Shown in pieces: positions 47,495-56,551 of a stretch of DNA of 64,000 nt. This DNA comes from an uncultured Collinsella sp. (GTDB lineage: Bacteria; Actinomycetota; Coriobacteriia; Coriobacteriales; Coriobacteriaceae), in NCBI GenBank assembly GCA_902497025.1, contig CABVDJ010000008.1, forward strand, positions 1-64,000, in the 5' to 3' direction. Position 1 is the first letter of the stretch, and each line of letters begins with the position of its first letter. The position numbers and the translations under genes were made by a program. The notes beneath the pieces were generated by a model. The model did no database searches. It had not been told where the DNA came from and saw only the letters and a list, made by a program, of their open reading frames with translations.

Positions 47495-48289
47495 ATGAAT
47501 ACGTTCATCAGTGCGGTGCTCGTCGGCCTCGTCGGCGTGTTCTGCATGTGGGACTCCCGCCTGCTCGGTCGTCTTAACTTCGAGCAGCCCCTCGTCGGCG
47601 CTACGCTCGTCGGTCTGCTGTTGGGCGATGTGCCCACCGGCCTTGCCGTCGGTGCCGCCGTCGAGCTCGTGTCCATGGGCCTGGTGCAGGTCGGCGCCGC
47701 CGTTCCGCCCGATATGGTCCTGGGCGGCATCGTGGCCGCTGCCTTTGCGTGCCTGACCGATGCTTCCGCCGAGACCGCCATGACGATCGCCATCCCGGTT
47801 GCCGTCCTGGGTCAGCTCCTCGGCATCGTGTTCCGTTCCATCATCGCCGCCCTCACCCATGTGGCAGATAGCGCGATCGATAACGGAAAGTTCAAGACCG
47901 CCTACCGTATGCACATCTGCGCCGGCTCCGGTCTGTACGCCATCATGTACTTCCTGCCGATCTTCCTCGCCGTCTTTGTTGGCACCGACCTGGTTCAGGC
48001 CATCGTCAACATGGTTCCCGAGTGGCTGTCCACTGGTCTTAACGTTTCGACCAAGATCATGACCGCCTACGGCTTGGCCCTGCTGCTCACCATGATGATC
48101 AAGAAGGGTATGACTCCGTTCCTGTTCATCGGTTTCCTGCTCGCCGCTTACCTCAACCTGTCCGTCATCGCGGTCGCTCTGATCGGTGTGTGCCTGGCTG
48201 TCGTCTTCATGGGCTTCAAGTTCAACGGTTCCCATGCAGCCGCCGGTGTCGATTCCGACTACGATCCGCTCGAAGACGACGAAGACTAA
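47495..48289 (+). CDS. PTS mannose-family EIIC
   Basis: 264 residues, hydrophobic, with repeated helices and the family segment GDVPTGLAVGAAVELVSMG near residue 50. It forms the membrane channel with EIID. AAAGGAGAAGGG precedes the ATG. The acidic tail DYDPLEDDED is normal for the family. Confidence 0.93.
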   Translation: MNTFISAVLVGLVGVFCMWDSRLLGRLNFEQPLVGATLVGLLLGDVPTGLAVGAAVELVSMGLVQVGAAVPPDMVLGGIVAAAFACLTDASAETAMTIAIPVAVLGQLLGIVFRSIIAALTHVADSAIDNGKFKTAYRMHICAGSGLYAIMYFLPIFLAVFVGTDLVQAIVNMVPEWLSTGLNVSTKIMTAYGLALLLTMMIKKGMTPFLFIGFLLAAYLNLSVIAVALIGVCLAVVFMGFKFNGSHAAAGVDSDYDPLEDDED

Positions 48290-48302
48290 GGAGGAACACA
48301 CT

Positions 48303-49136
48303 ATGGCAACCGCAACCAAGGACGTGTCCCTGAACAAGAAGGTCAGCCAGTTCTTCTGGCGCTCCTGGGCCATCCAGGCCTCTTGGAACTACGAGCGTCA
48401 GATGAACATGGGCTTCCTCTACGGCATGGTTCCCACGCTCGATCGCCTCTATCCGGATGAGTCCGATCCCAAGCAGCTCGCTGCTAAGAAAGAGGCTTAC
48501 CACCGTCACATGGCGTTCTACAACTGCACCCCGCAGACGAGCGCTTTCATCCTGGGCCTCTCCGCCTCCATGGAGGAGGAGTACGCCAAGGATCCCGAGA
48601 ACTTCGATCCCGATTCGATCAACGCGGTCAAGACCTCCCTCATGGGTCCGCTTTCCGGTATCGGTGACTCCTTCTTCCAGGGCACCATCCGCGTTATCGC
48701 CTTTGGCCTGGGCGTTCAGCTGGCTCAGCAGGGCTCCATCATGGGCCCGATCCTGGCCATGCTCATCTCCATCGTCCCCTCCGTGCTGATCACTTGGTTC
48801 GCAGCCAAGATGGGCTATCAGGGCGGCCACGAGTACCTGAGCAAGCTTCAGGGCGGCGACCTCATGGAGAAGCTCATGTATGTCTGCGGCATCGTGGGTC
48901 TTATGTCCGTGGGCGGCATGATCGCTACGCTGATCGGCGCCACCACCCCGCTGCAGTTCGCTGAGGGCACCGTCGTTATCCAGGACATCCTGGACGGCAT
49001 GATGCCCCAGATGATCTCCCTTGGCCTCACCGGCCTTATGTACTGGCTCATCAAGAAGAACGTCAACACCGGTTGGCTTCTCGTGATCGCCATCGTGGGC
49101 GGCATCGCCCTCTCCGCGGCCGGCATCCTGGCCTAG
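48303..49136 (+). CDS. PTS mannose-family EIID
   Basis: 277 residues. It starts with a soluble segment including WRSWAIQASWNYERQMNMG and FYNCTPQTSAFILGL, typical of EIID, and ends with membrane helices. AAGGAGG precedes the ATG at 48303, 13 bases after the EIIC stop. It completes the permease. Confidence 0.93.
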   Translation: MATATKDVSLNKKVSQFFWRSWAIQASWNYERQMNMGFLYGMVPTLDRLYPDESDPKQLAAKKEAYHRHMAFYNCTPQTSAFILGLSASMEEEYAKDPENFDPDSINAVKTSLMGPLSGIGDSFFQGTIRVIAFGLGVQLAQQGSIMGPILAMLISIVPSVLITWFAAKMGYQGGHEYLSKLQGGDLMEKLMYVCGIVGLMSVGGMIATLIGATTPLQFAEGTVVIQDILDGMMPQMISLGLTGLMYWLIKKNVNTGWLLVIAIVGGIALSAAGILA

Positions 49137-49171
49137 TCGCGACCAAGCGTCTAACCGCTTTCCCCCGGGGG

Positions 49172-49200
49172 CCTGCCTGGCATCCCATACCCCAGGCAGG
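49172..49200 (+). terminator. Hairpin between EIID and SIS-2
   Basis: CCTGCCTGG (49172-49180) / CCAGGCAGG (49192-49200). No T run, so possibly an mRNA-processing or stability stem that sets different levels of permease and deglycase. Confidence 0.5.
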
Positions 49201-49335
49201 TTCCCATCCCCAAACGTGACAAAGGGACCGTCCCTTATGTCACATCCTCGACGGGCTGGCGACTCGGCCCAAATCACGGTAACCCTGCGAGCGTCCGGCA
49301 ATGTGGCGCCGCAAAAATCGAAAGGAATGTGTCAG

Positions 49336-50319
49336 ATGTACGAGATCGACCTTAACCTCCCTAAGCAGATCGTCGCTGACGTCCTGTCCAACCACGAGAT
49401 CCACAGCGTTGCCTTCGTCGGCTGCGGTGCCTCCATGTCCGACCTGTACCCCGCCAAGTACTTCCTGGCCAACAACACGGACAAGCTGAACGTTCAGATC
49501 TTCACCGCTAACGAGTTCAACTACGACACGCCTTCCTGGGTCAACGAGCACACCTTCGTGATCACCTGCTCCCTCGGTGGCTCCACGCCCGAGACCGTCG
49601 AGGCCAACAAGACCGCCAAGAAGCACAACTGCCCGGTCGTCTCCCTCACCAACAAGGCTGGCTCCGCTCTGACCGTCGACGCCGACCACGTCATCGTCCA
49701 CGGCTTCCACGCCAACTATGCCGCCAAGGCCGAGAAGCCTGGCTACGCCATCGCTCTCGCTCTCGAGATCCTTCAGCAGACCGAGGGCTATGATCACTAC
49801 GAGGATATGATCACCGGCCTCACCAACATCTTCGACCTGTGCGAGAACGCCGCTCAGCACTGCACGAAGCTTGCCAAGAAGTTCGCTGAGGACTTCAAGG
49901 ACGACAAGATGATCTACTTCATGGCTTCCGGTGCCTCCGAGAAGATGGCCTACTCTCACGCCGCCTTCCTGTTCACCGAGATGCAGTGGATCGACGCCGC
50001 CGCCTACAACACCGGCGAGTACTTCCACGGCCCGTTCGAGGTTTCCACCGAGGGTAAGCCCTACGTCTTCTTCATGTCCGATGGTGCTACCCGTCCGATG
50101 GACGCCCGCGCCCTCACCTTCCTTGAGCGCATGGGCGCCAAGGTCGCTCTGATCGACTCCAAGGACTACGGTCTGGCCGACGCCGTGCCGGCGAGCGTCA
50201 TCACCTACTTCAACCCGCTGCTGCACCTCGCCGTTATGCGCGAGTACGGCAACCAGATCGCCGAGGCCCGTCAGCACCCGCTGACCATGCGTCGCTACAT
50301 GTGGAAGCTTTCCTACTAA
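49336..50319 (+). CDS. SIS-domain phosphosugar-amine deglycase 2
   Basis: 327 residues, a paralogue of 43942. FVGCGASMSDLYPAKY is the sugar-phosphate loop, TCSLGGSTPETVEA the second, GEYFHGPFEV the deglycase motif, and the C-terminus is MRRYMWKLSY. It follows the PTS genes, so it is the best candidate for cleaving the substrate they import. The ATG at 49336 follows AAAGGA; an ATG nine bases upstream is possible. Confidence 0.88.
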   Translation: MYEIDLNLPKQIVADVLSNHEIHSVAFVGCGASMSDLYPAKYFLANNTDKLNVQIFTANEFNYDTPSWVNEHTFVITCSLGGSTPETVEANKTAKKHNCPVVSLTNKAGSALTVDADHVIVHGFHANYAAKAEKPGYAIALALEILQQTEGYDHYEDMITGLTNIFDLCENAAQHCTKLAKKFAEDFKDDKMIYFMASGASEKMAYSHAAFLFTEMQWIDAAAYNTGEYFHGPFEVSTEGKPYVFFMSDGATRPMDARALTFLERMGAKVALIDSKDYGLADAVPASVITYFNPLLHLAVMREYGNQIAEARQHPLTMRRYMWKLSY

Positions 50320-50351
50320 TCACAAGTAAGTAGACCTTACAGGTTGATTGA

Positions 50352-50386
50352 AAGGGGATGGGGTTTGCGCCCCATCCCCTTTTTTG
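50352..50386 (+). terminator. Intrinsic terminator of the PTS/SIS-2 operon
   Basis: AAGGGGATGGGG (50352-50363) pairs with CCCCATCCCCTT (50370-50381), then a T run. Confidence 0.92.
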
Positions 50387-50430
50387 CTCTTGGGAGGGCA
50401 CGCCTGTCGCGTCGCAAAACCCAGGATAAA

Positions 50431-50466
50431 ACCTACCAAAATAAACCTGTCTCTATTTGGCAGGTG
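50431..50466. repeat. Short dispersed repeat, copy 2 (inverted)
   Basis: ACCTACCAAAATAAACCTGT is the reverse complement of the repeat at 42991, followed by TATTTGGCAGGT, so the two halves form an imperfect palindrome. Confidence 0.65.
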
Positions 50467-50479
50467 GGAGGAGATGCGT

Positions 50480-51109
50480 ATGATCAAAGCAGTGCTGTTT
50501 GACATGGACGGCGTGCTGGTCGATACCGAGTGGTTCTACAACCGTCGTCGCGTGGCGTTTATGGAGGAGAAGGGGTTCCACTTTGACGAGATCCCCGATC
50601 TTTCGGGGTCTAACGAGCCGGCCATTTGGGAGGCGCTGGTGCCCGACGATGTTGAGCTGCGCGAGCGCCTTCGCGTGGAGTACAAGCAGGTCTACAGCCC
50701 GGACCACCCCGTTCCGTATGCCGAGCTGCTCAACGAGCAGACGGAGCCGGTGATGCGCGCACTGCACGAGCGCGGCGTGAAGTGTGCCATCGCGAGCTCG
50801 TCTTATCGTGAGCTCATTGACGAGCTGGTAGAGATTGCCGGTATCGCCGATGTGCTGGACTACACCATCAGCGGTCACGAGTGCAGTGCGTTTAAGCCCG
50901 ACCCCGAGATCTACCTGCGTGCCATGGAGGCGCTGGGGGTGGAGCCTGCCGAGTGCCTGGTTATCGAGGACTCGCCTTTGGGCATCGAGGCCGGCAAGCG
51001 CTCGGGCGCCCGCGTCCTGGCGCTGCGTCCGCACGAGGGTGTCAACCTCGATCAATCGCGAGCCGATGCCGTTATCGATAATCTGACCGACATTTTGGCC
51101 GCTTTGTAG
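50480..51109 (+). CDS. HAD-superfamily phosphatase (beta-phosphoglucomutase-like)
   Basis: 209 residues. Motif I is LFDMDGVLVDTE, motif II IASSS, motif III FKPDPEIYL and motif IV VIEDSPLGIEAG, with an alpha-helical cap between I and II. It probably acts on a sugar phosphate. Its place after the deglycase operon fits removal of a dead-end phosphosugar, which is inferred. The second ATG (50480) is preferred because GGAGGAG lies six bases before it. Confidence 0.88.
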   Translation: MIKAVLFDMDGVLVDTEWFYNRRRVAFMEEKGFHFDEIPDLSGSNEPAIWEALVPDDVELRERLRVEYKQVYSPDHPVPYAELLNEQTEPVMRALHERGVKCAIASSSYRELIDELVEIAGIADVLDYTISGHECSAFKPDPEIYLRAMEALGVEPAECLVIEDSPLGIEAGKRSGARVLALRPHEGVNLDQSRADAVIDNLTDILAAL

Positions 51110-51112
51110 CGT

Positions 51113-51169
51113 CAATCCGCCGCGAGAAGCACTGATTCACGCGTCTTTTGCCGCGGATTGGCTTTATTT
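51113..51169 (+). terminator. Terminator-like stem after the HAD gene
   Basis: CAATCCGCCGCG (51113-51124) pairs with CCGCGGATTG (51151-51160), followed by GCTTTATTT. Confidence 0.55.
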
Positions 51170-51463
51170 GTCATCTATTTGGATCCGTTTGGCTTCGATT
51201 CGGACTAAGTGAGTAGGCTTTTTGGTGCAGGACGAGCACAAAGCGCATCTGCTCTAGTAAAACCGCAGGTCACAGGGGTGGCGGTTTTGGGTGTGCTCTG
51301 CAGGTCGCTTAAAGTCTACTCACTTGTAATTTGGGCCTTTGGTCGTGGGGTTGCTGGTCCCGCTTTGGTTGTCGAGAGAGGGTGAATTGAAGCGTCCCCG
51401 CACGCTCCATGTTACAATCGCGGACATATCCCACAACTACATCTGCCTTCGAAAGGAGCCTGC
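51170..51463. repeat. Intergenic stem element before yitT-like gene
   Basis: Outer arms AAGTGAGTAG (51207-51216) / CTACTCACTT (51316-51325), inner arms AAAACCGC (51259-51266) / GCGGTTTT (51281-51288), with GAGCAC/GTGCTC between. It forms a nested stem of ~120 bases. No gene. Confidence 0.65.
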
Positions 51464-52471
51464 GTGGCGAACGCCATCGATCGGCTCACGGACCGAGTGC
51501 TCGTGCTCGGCCGCCTCACCATCGTCCGCCGCGCCATTACTGCTGTGGCGGTCACAATTTCTGCCGTCCTCCAAACATTCCTAATCCAGGCGTTCATTCA
51601 ACCCGCCGACCTGCTTCCGAGCGGCCTCACCGGCGTCGCGGTCCTGCTCGATCGTGTTACCTCGCTGGGCGGCGTTCACATCGACATCTCGCTCGGCATG
51701 CTCGCGCTCAACATCCCCGTGGCGCTCCTGTGCTGGAGCGGCATTAGCAAGCGCTTCGTCATCTTCTCGATGATGCAGGTCATGCTCTCGTCGCTGTTCC
51801 TCAACGTCTTTCACTTCGCGCCGTTTTTGGGCGACAAGATCATGCTCATCATTTTTGGTGGCGTGGTCTCGGGTCTGGGCGCTGCCATCGCGCTTAAGTC
51901 CGGCGCATCCACCGGCGGCACCGACTTTATCGCGCTGTGGGTCTCCAACCACACGGGCAAGACCATCTGGGGCGTTATCTTTGGTTTCAACTGCTTTATC
52001 CTGGCGATCTTTGGCTTTATGTTTGGCTGGGACAACGCGGCGTACTCCATCGTGTTCCAGTTTATTTCGACCAAGACCATCGACAGTTTCTATCGTCGCT
52101 ACGACCGCGTGACGCTGCAGATCACAACGCACAAGGCGGACGAGGTCATGACCGCCTATGTTGACCATTTTCAGCATGGCATTAGCTGTGCCGAGGTCAT
52201 TGGCGGATACAGCCGCGAGAAGATGTACCTGCTGCATGCCGTTGTCTCGACCTACGAGAGCCAGGACATTATCAAGCTGGTGTGCGACATTGATCCCGGC
52301 GCCGTGATCAATGTGTTCCACACGCTCAACTTTGTGGGCGGCTGGTGGGGCGGTCATGTCGACGAGCCCATGCCCACGGCCGTTCCCGATCCCGACAAGC
52401 CCGCACGCATGGCCAGCAGGCAGGCGCGCCTCAGCGAGCAGGATAGCCTGCAGCAGGACGACGGCAAGTAA
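51464..52471 (+). CDS. YitT-family membrane protein (DUF161/DUF2179)
   Basis: 335 residues. Five to six helices with LLPSGLTGVAVLLDR and GASTGGTDFIALWV are typical, and a C-terminal cytoplasmic DUF2179 domain (~220-300) follows. Function not established. The GTG start follows AAAGGAG. Confidence 0.88.
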   Translation: MANAIDRLTDRVLVLGRLTIVRRAITAVAVTISAVLQTFLIQAFIQPADLLPSGLTGVAVLLDRVTSLGGVHIDISLGMLALNIPVALLCWSGISKRFVIFSMMQVMLSSLFLNVFHFAPFLGDKIMLIIFGGVVSGLGAAIALKSGASTGGTDFIALWVSNHTGKTIWGVIFGFNCFILAIFGFMFGWDNAAYSIVFQFISTKTIDSFYRRYDRVTLQITTHKADEVMTAYVDHFQHGISCAEVIGGYSREKMYLLHAVVSTYESQDIIKLVCDIDPGAVINVFHTLNFVGGWWGGHVDEPMPTAVPDPDKPARMASRQARLSEQDSLQQDDGK

Positions 52472-52523
52472 GGATTTGCTGTATGTGGTGTATCGTTTTA
52501 TCAATATGAGGTAACATGAAACT

Positions 52524-52540
52524 AGACGTTATATACGTAT
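52524..52540. promoter_or_regulatory. Candidate GntR-2 autoregulatory site
   Basis: AGACGTTATATACGTAT upstream of the regulator gene, sharing CGTTAT with the sites at 46500 and 45213. It overlaps a possible -10 (TATATA). Confidence 0.5.
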
Positions 52541-52575
52541 TAGTTATTTCAATATTTCGATAAGAGTGATTAGAT

Positions 52576-53295
52576 ATGCCTGCGCCTAAAAATGCACCGC
52601 TTTACCAGCAGATTTACGACGAAATCAAGGATGCAATCGAGAAAGGTGTTTATGCACCCAAGGAGCGTATTCCGTCCGAGCTTGAGCTTGCCGAGCAGTA
52701 CGAGGTGAGCCGAATTACGGTGCGCCGCGCCGTCGAGGAGCTGTGCTCCGATGGCTACCTGGTTAAGCAGCAGGGCCGTGGCACCTTTGTTTCCACGCCG
52801 CACATCAATCGCCAGTTTCACGCCTCGACGCTGCAGACGTTTACCGCGCTGTGTGCCGGCAACGGCATGAAGGCCGGTGCGCACGTGATCGATCGCCAGA
52901 TTGTGCCGGCGCGCCAAAACGAGATGGAGTTCTTTGGCCTGCAGAAGGATGCGCTGCTGCTGCACATCAAGCGCGTGCGTACTGCCGACGGCGAGCCCAT
53001 CTTTGAAGAGAACATCTTTGTGCCGTTTGACGCCTACCGTGAGCTGTTGACGGCCGATCTTGAGGACAAGTCGATTTTTGCCGAGGTCGAGCGTGTTGGC
53101 GGAACGCCGATTGTCTCGGTTGGCTACCGCACGGTCGAGGCCGTTCGCGCCAACGCCGAGCAGGCGGCTGAGCTGGGCATTGCTCCGCACGATCCGCTGC
53201 TCAACCTGCGCGCCGGCTTTATCGGCCCCAATGGCGAGCCGGTCCTGATGGGTAAGCAGTACTACGTGGGATCGCGCTACGTTATGGTGATGTAG
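52576..53295 (+). CDS. GntR/HutC-family regulator 2 (UTRA domain)
   Basis: 239 residues. Winged helix with YQQIYDEIKDAIEKGVY, RIPSELELAEQYEVSRITV and QQGRGTFV, then a UTRA domain ending GKQYYVGSRYVMVM. It shares CGTTAT-type sites with the PTS operon and the EamA gene, so it is the likely regulator of the sugar-amine uptake system. The ribosome site is weak. Confidence 0.92.
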   Translation: MPAPKNAPLYQQIYDEIKDAIEKGVYAPKERIPSELELAEQYEVSRITVRRAVEELCSDGYLVKQQGRGTFVSTPHINRQFHASTLQTFTALCAGNGMKAGAHVIDRQIVPARQNEMEFFGLQKDALLLHIKRVRTADGEPIFEENIFVPFDAYRELLTADLEDKSIFAEVERVGGTPIVSVGYRTVEAVRANAEQAAELGIAPHDPLLNLRAGFIGPNGEPVLMGKQYYVGSRYVMVM

Positions 53296-53303
53296 GGTTG
53301 GTT

Positions 53304-53325
53304 CCGCCGTTCTGACGAACGGCGG
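53304..53325 (+). terminator. Hairpin after GntR-2
   Basis: CCGCCGTTC-TGAC-GAACGGCGG, nine perfect pairs, no T run. Confidence 0.55.
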
Positions 53326-53349
53326 ACCGATCGACGCTGCGCCTTTGGT

Positions 53350-53511
53350 TACGCGGTTTTACCAAACCGCGTAACGGCTCGACGCTGCAAACGCCCCTAA
53401 GCGGCAATCTGACGTTCAATCGTCGGTCGCGTACCGAAGTACGCTTCCCTCCTCTTTCACGTCACCTTGCTCGCTTAGGGGCGTTTTCGCTGACTTATGC
53501 TCAACCAGCGA
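53350..53511. repeat. Structured intergenic element with variable paired arms, copy C
   Basis: Hairpin TTACGCGGTTT/AAACCGCGTAA, then GGCTCGACGCTGC (53376-53388), perfect 15-bp arms AAACGCCCCTAAGCG (53389-53403) / CGCTTAGGGGCGTTT (53472-53486), inner boxes CAATCTGACGTTCAA and CACCTTGC, and end CGCTGACTTATGCTCAACC. Its arm differs from copies A and B but still pairs perfectly. Confidence 0.88.
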
Positions 53512-53591
53512 CGTTTCCGTGCTTGTCAAGAGATAAAACATCGGCGTTGCTGGGCCGGCACTTGGGGACGTTCCTTTCTGGGGACACTCCT

Positions 53592-53647
53592 TAGTCGTTG
53601 GGGACGTTCTTAAATGGCTAGTCATTCAAGAACGTCCCCAACGACTA
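53592..53647. repeat. Palindromic REP-like element, copy 3
   Basis: A 56-bp palindrome from TAGTCGTTGGGGACGTTCTT to its complement, with two central mismatches. GGGGACGTTCC and GGGGACACTCC boxes at 53565-53590 precede it, as after the FHA gene. Confidence 0.88.
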
Positions 53648-53737
53648 CCCGCAGAATGAGCGTGGCTGACAGCCGGGCGACGCCGGTCCGCGTGGCGGCG
53701 TATAATCGGCGGCAGATGATTCTGACGTTAGGAAACC

Positions 53738-55720
53738 ATGACCGATAGCATGCAGCAGATGGCGCTCGACACGCTCGGCGCCTATTTTGGCTACACCTCG
53801 TTTCGCCCGGGACAGGATCGCATGGTCGATGCGATTCTTGCCGGTCGCGATGCGTTGGGTGTTATGCCCACAGGCGCCGGCAAGTCCATTTGCTACCAGG
53901 TGCCCGCGCTCATGCTGCCTGGTATCACCTTTGTGGTGAGCCCGTTGCTGTCGCTTATGGAGGACCAGACCCGCGCGCTGCTCGCGGCGGGTGCGCGCCC
54001 CAGCTATCTCAACTCCAGTCTTACTCCGGCCCAGCAAAACACCGTGCTCAAGCGGGCGCGCGAGGGCCGCTATCAGCTTATGTATGTGGCACCCGAGCGC
54101 CTGCTCGAGCCGCGCTTTCTGGCCTTTGCGCAGGAAGCTGCGGCCGAAGGCGGCATCGGCGTTCCGCTCGTGGCCATTGACGAGGCTCACTGCGTGAGCC
54201 AGTGGGGCCAGGATTTCCGTCCCGCTTACTTGCAGATTCGCGAGTTTATCGATTCGCTGCCGCGGCGCCCGATCGTGGCGGCGTTTACCGCCACGGCGAC
54301 CGAGCGCGTGCGCGCGGACATTCAGCAGATGCTCGGCCTGCAAAATCCCGCGACGGTAGTGACGGGCTTCGATCGCAAGAACCTCTACTTTGGGTGCGAG
54401 GAGATGGGCGACAAGGCCAAGACCGCGTGGGTGCGCGACTACGTGATCGCGCATTCGAGCGAGAGCGGCATCGTGTATTGCTCGACCCGCAAGACGGTCG
54501 ACGCGCTGGCCGCGGAGCTTGCCGAGGCACTGGGCCCCAGCGGCATTCGCGTAGGCCGCTACCATGCCGGCATGGGCAACGACGCCCGCCGCCAGAGCCA
54601 GCGTGCCTTTATCGACGACGACATCCAGGTGATGGTTGCTACCAACGCCTTTGGCATGGGCATCGACAAGCCCAACGTGCGCTACGTGATTCACAACAAC
54701 GTGCCCGAGAGCATCGAGGCGTACTACCAAGAGGCGGGCCGCGCTGGCCGCGATGGCGATTCGGCCAGCTGTCACTTGCTGTGGAACGGTAACGATTTTC
54801 GCATGCGCCGCTTTTTGATCGACCGCGGCGATGCGGCTGACGAGGCGCTCGATGACGAGCAGCGCGCGTGGGCGCTCCAGAACCGTTATCGTCTGCTCAG
54901 CCAGATGGAGGGCTACTGCAATACCACGGGCTGCCTGCGCGAATACATGCTGCGCTACTTTGGCGACGAGGCCGCGGCCGAGCATGCTGCTGCGGCTGGT
55001 GCGGGCGCCACCGCCACGGACGACGCCGAGGGCTGCGGCAACTGCAGTAACTGCCTGACGCAGTTCGAGGTCGAAGACGTCACCGATATGGCCCGCGCCG
55101 CTGTGCGCTATGTGGCCACGCGTCCCATGCGCTTTGGCAAGTCGCTCATCGCCGATGTGCTTCACGGCGGCAACACCGAGCGCATTCGCCAGATGCATTT
55201 GGACGAGGACTGCGGCTACGGTGAGCTGTCGGGCGAATCGGTCGGGCGCATCAAGGACATCATCGGCCAGCTGTGCGGTCGCGGTTATCTGGCTACCTCG
55301 CAGGGGCAGTACCCGGTCGTGGGACTGGGTCCGCGTGCCGGCGAGGTCGAGGACGAGGCGTTTGCCTTTACCGTTAAGCGTCGCGCGTCCAAGCGCAAGG
55401 CCTCGGCCCGCGCCCGCCGCGCCGTCGATCTGCTGCGTGAGGAGGCCGAGCTGGATCAGCGCCCGCGCGTGGGCGACGACGCCGAGCTGTTCGAGCGCCT
55501 GCGTGCCCTCCGCAAGGAGATCTCGACGGAGCTGGAGATGGCGCCGTACATGGTCTTCTCCGACAAGGCCCTGCGCGGCCTGTGCCGCCTGCGCCCGCAG
55601 ACGCGCGACGAGCTGATCCAGGTCAACGGCATTGGCGAGAAAAAGGCCGACGCCTTTGGCGAGCAGTTTATGGCGGCGATTGAAGAGTTTGAGTCCGAGC
55701 ATGCGCGGGATGGAGCGTAA
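53738..55720 (+). CDS. recQ: ATP-dependent DNA helicase RecQ
   Basis: 660 residues. SFRPGQDRMVDAIL, Walker A MPTGAGKS, IDEAHCVSQWGQDFRP (motif II and aromatic loop) and YQEAGRAGRDG (motif VI) are present. The zinc-binding RQC Cys are in CNTTGC and CGNCSNC. There is a winged helix, then a C-terminal HRDC domain (CRLRPQTRDELIQVNGIGE). Full length. TAGGAAA precedes the ATG. Its stop is 2 bases before the next GntR gene, an odd operon partner. Confidence 0.96.
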   Translation: MTDSMQQMALDTLGAYFGYTSFRPGQDRMVDAILAGRDALGVMPTGAGKSICYQVPALMLPGITFVVSPLLSLMEDQTRALLAAGARPSYLNSSLTPAQQNTVLKRAREGRYQLMYVAPERLLEPRFLAFAQEAAAEGGIGVPLVAIDEAHCVSQWGQDFRPAYLQIREFIDSLPRRPIVAAFTATATERVRADIQQMLGLQNPATVVTGFDRKNLYFGCEEMGDKAKTAWVRDYVIAHSSESGIVYCSTRKTVDALAAELAEALGPSGIRVGRYHAGMGNDARRQSQRAFIDDDIQVMVATNAFGMGIDKPNVRYVIHNNVPESIEAYYQEAGRAGRDGDSASCHLLWNGNDFRMRRFLIDRGDAADEALDDEQRAWALQNRYRLLSQMEGYCNTTGCLREYMLRYFGDEAAAEHAAAAGAGATATDDAEGCGNCSNCLTQFEVEDVTDMARAAVRYVATRPMRFGKSLIADVLHGGNTERIRQMHLDEDCGYGELSGESVGRIKDIIGQLCGRGYLATSQGQYPVVGLGPRAGEVEDEAFAFTVKRRASKRKASARARRAVDLLREEAELDQRPRVGDDAELFERLRALRKEISTELEMAPYMVFSDKALRGLCRLRPQTRDELIQVNGIGEKKADAFGEQFMAAIEEFESEHARDGA

Positions 55721-55722
55721 CG

Positions 55723-56478
55723 ATGGCTTTCGATAGCAAGACCGACCGTACTGACGTGTCCGCCGTGCCGCTGTACCAGCAGGTCATGGACGACCTAAAG
55801 GGCGAGATCGCGCGCGGCGTGTACGCTGCCGGCTCGCGCATTCCTTCCGAGATGGAGCTCGCGAAGTCCTACGGCGTGGGGCGCGTCACCGTGCGTCGCG
55901 CCATCGAGGAGCTGTCGCGTGCGGGGTATCTCAACCGCCAGCAGGGGAGGGGCACCTTTGTGTGCGCTCCCAAGCTCAAGCGCAAGATTCGCCAGAAGGG
56001 TGACGTCCAGAGCTTTACTGAGGGTTGTGCTGCCAACGACATGGTGCCGGGTGCGCGTCTGGTGTCGCGCACGGTGGTCGCAGCGACGCACGAGGATGCG
56101 GCGTTCTTTGGCGTGGAGCCCGGCTGCGAGCTTATCGTGGTCGAACGCGTGCGCACAGCCGACGGCATCCCTGTTATGCTTGAGAACAACGCCTTTGTGC
56201 TCGCCGACCATCCCTATCTGCAGACGCTTGCCGACAAGAACCTCACGGACAATTCTATCTTTGTGCTCGTTGCCGAGCATTCGGGTCGCGCGCCGCTCAA
56301 GTCCGACCCCTGCACCGTGGAGATTGCGCTTGCCGATGCTCAAGCGGCCCCACTGCTGGAGGTGCCGGTCGGCGAGCCGCTCTTCTATATGGAGGCGTAC
56401 TTTACCGATGAGGACGAGCGCCCCTTGCTGCTCGGACGCCAAAAGATCGTGGGCTCGCGCTACGTCTTCGACATCTAA
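55723..56478 (+). CDS. GntR/HutC-family regulator 3 (UTRA domain)
   Basis: 251 residues. Winged helix with YQQVMDDLKGEIARGVY, RIPSEMELAKSYGVGRVTV and QQGRGTFV, UTRA domain with LIVVERVRTADGIPV and a C-terminus GRQKIVGSRYVFDI. Close to regulator 2. It starts 2 bases after recQ and is followed by SIS-3, with two matching repeats between, so it probably controls SIS-3. Confidence 0.92.
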   Translation: MAFDSKTDRTDVSAVPLYQQVMDDLKGEIARGVYAAGSRIPSEMELAKSYGVGRVTVRRAIEELSRAGYLNRQQGRGTFVCAPKLKRKIRQKGDVQSFTEGCAANDMVPGARLVSRTVVAATHEDAAFFGVEPGCELIVVERVRTADGIPVMLENNAFVLADHPYLQTLADKNLTDNSIFVLVAEHSGRAPLKSDPCTVEIALADAQAAPLLEVPVGEPLFYMEAYFTDEDERPLLLGRQKIVGSRYVFDI

Positions 56479-56489
56479 CGTCCATAGAT

Positions 56490-56507
56490 AGAACAACATA
56501 GAACAAC
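56490..56507. promoter_or_regulatory. Candidate GntR-3 operator, site 1
   Basis: AGAACAACATAGAACAAC, nearly identical to site 2 at 56552. Confidence 0.6.
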
Positions 56508-56551
56508 TTTGGTGAAATGACTTCACGGGCGTTGCTACACGTGTTATAAAT

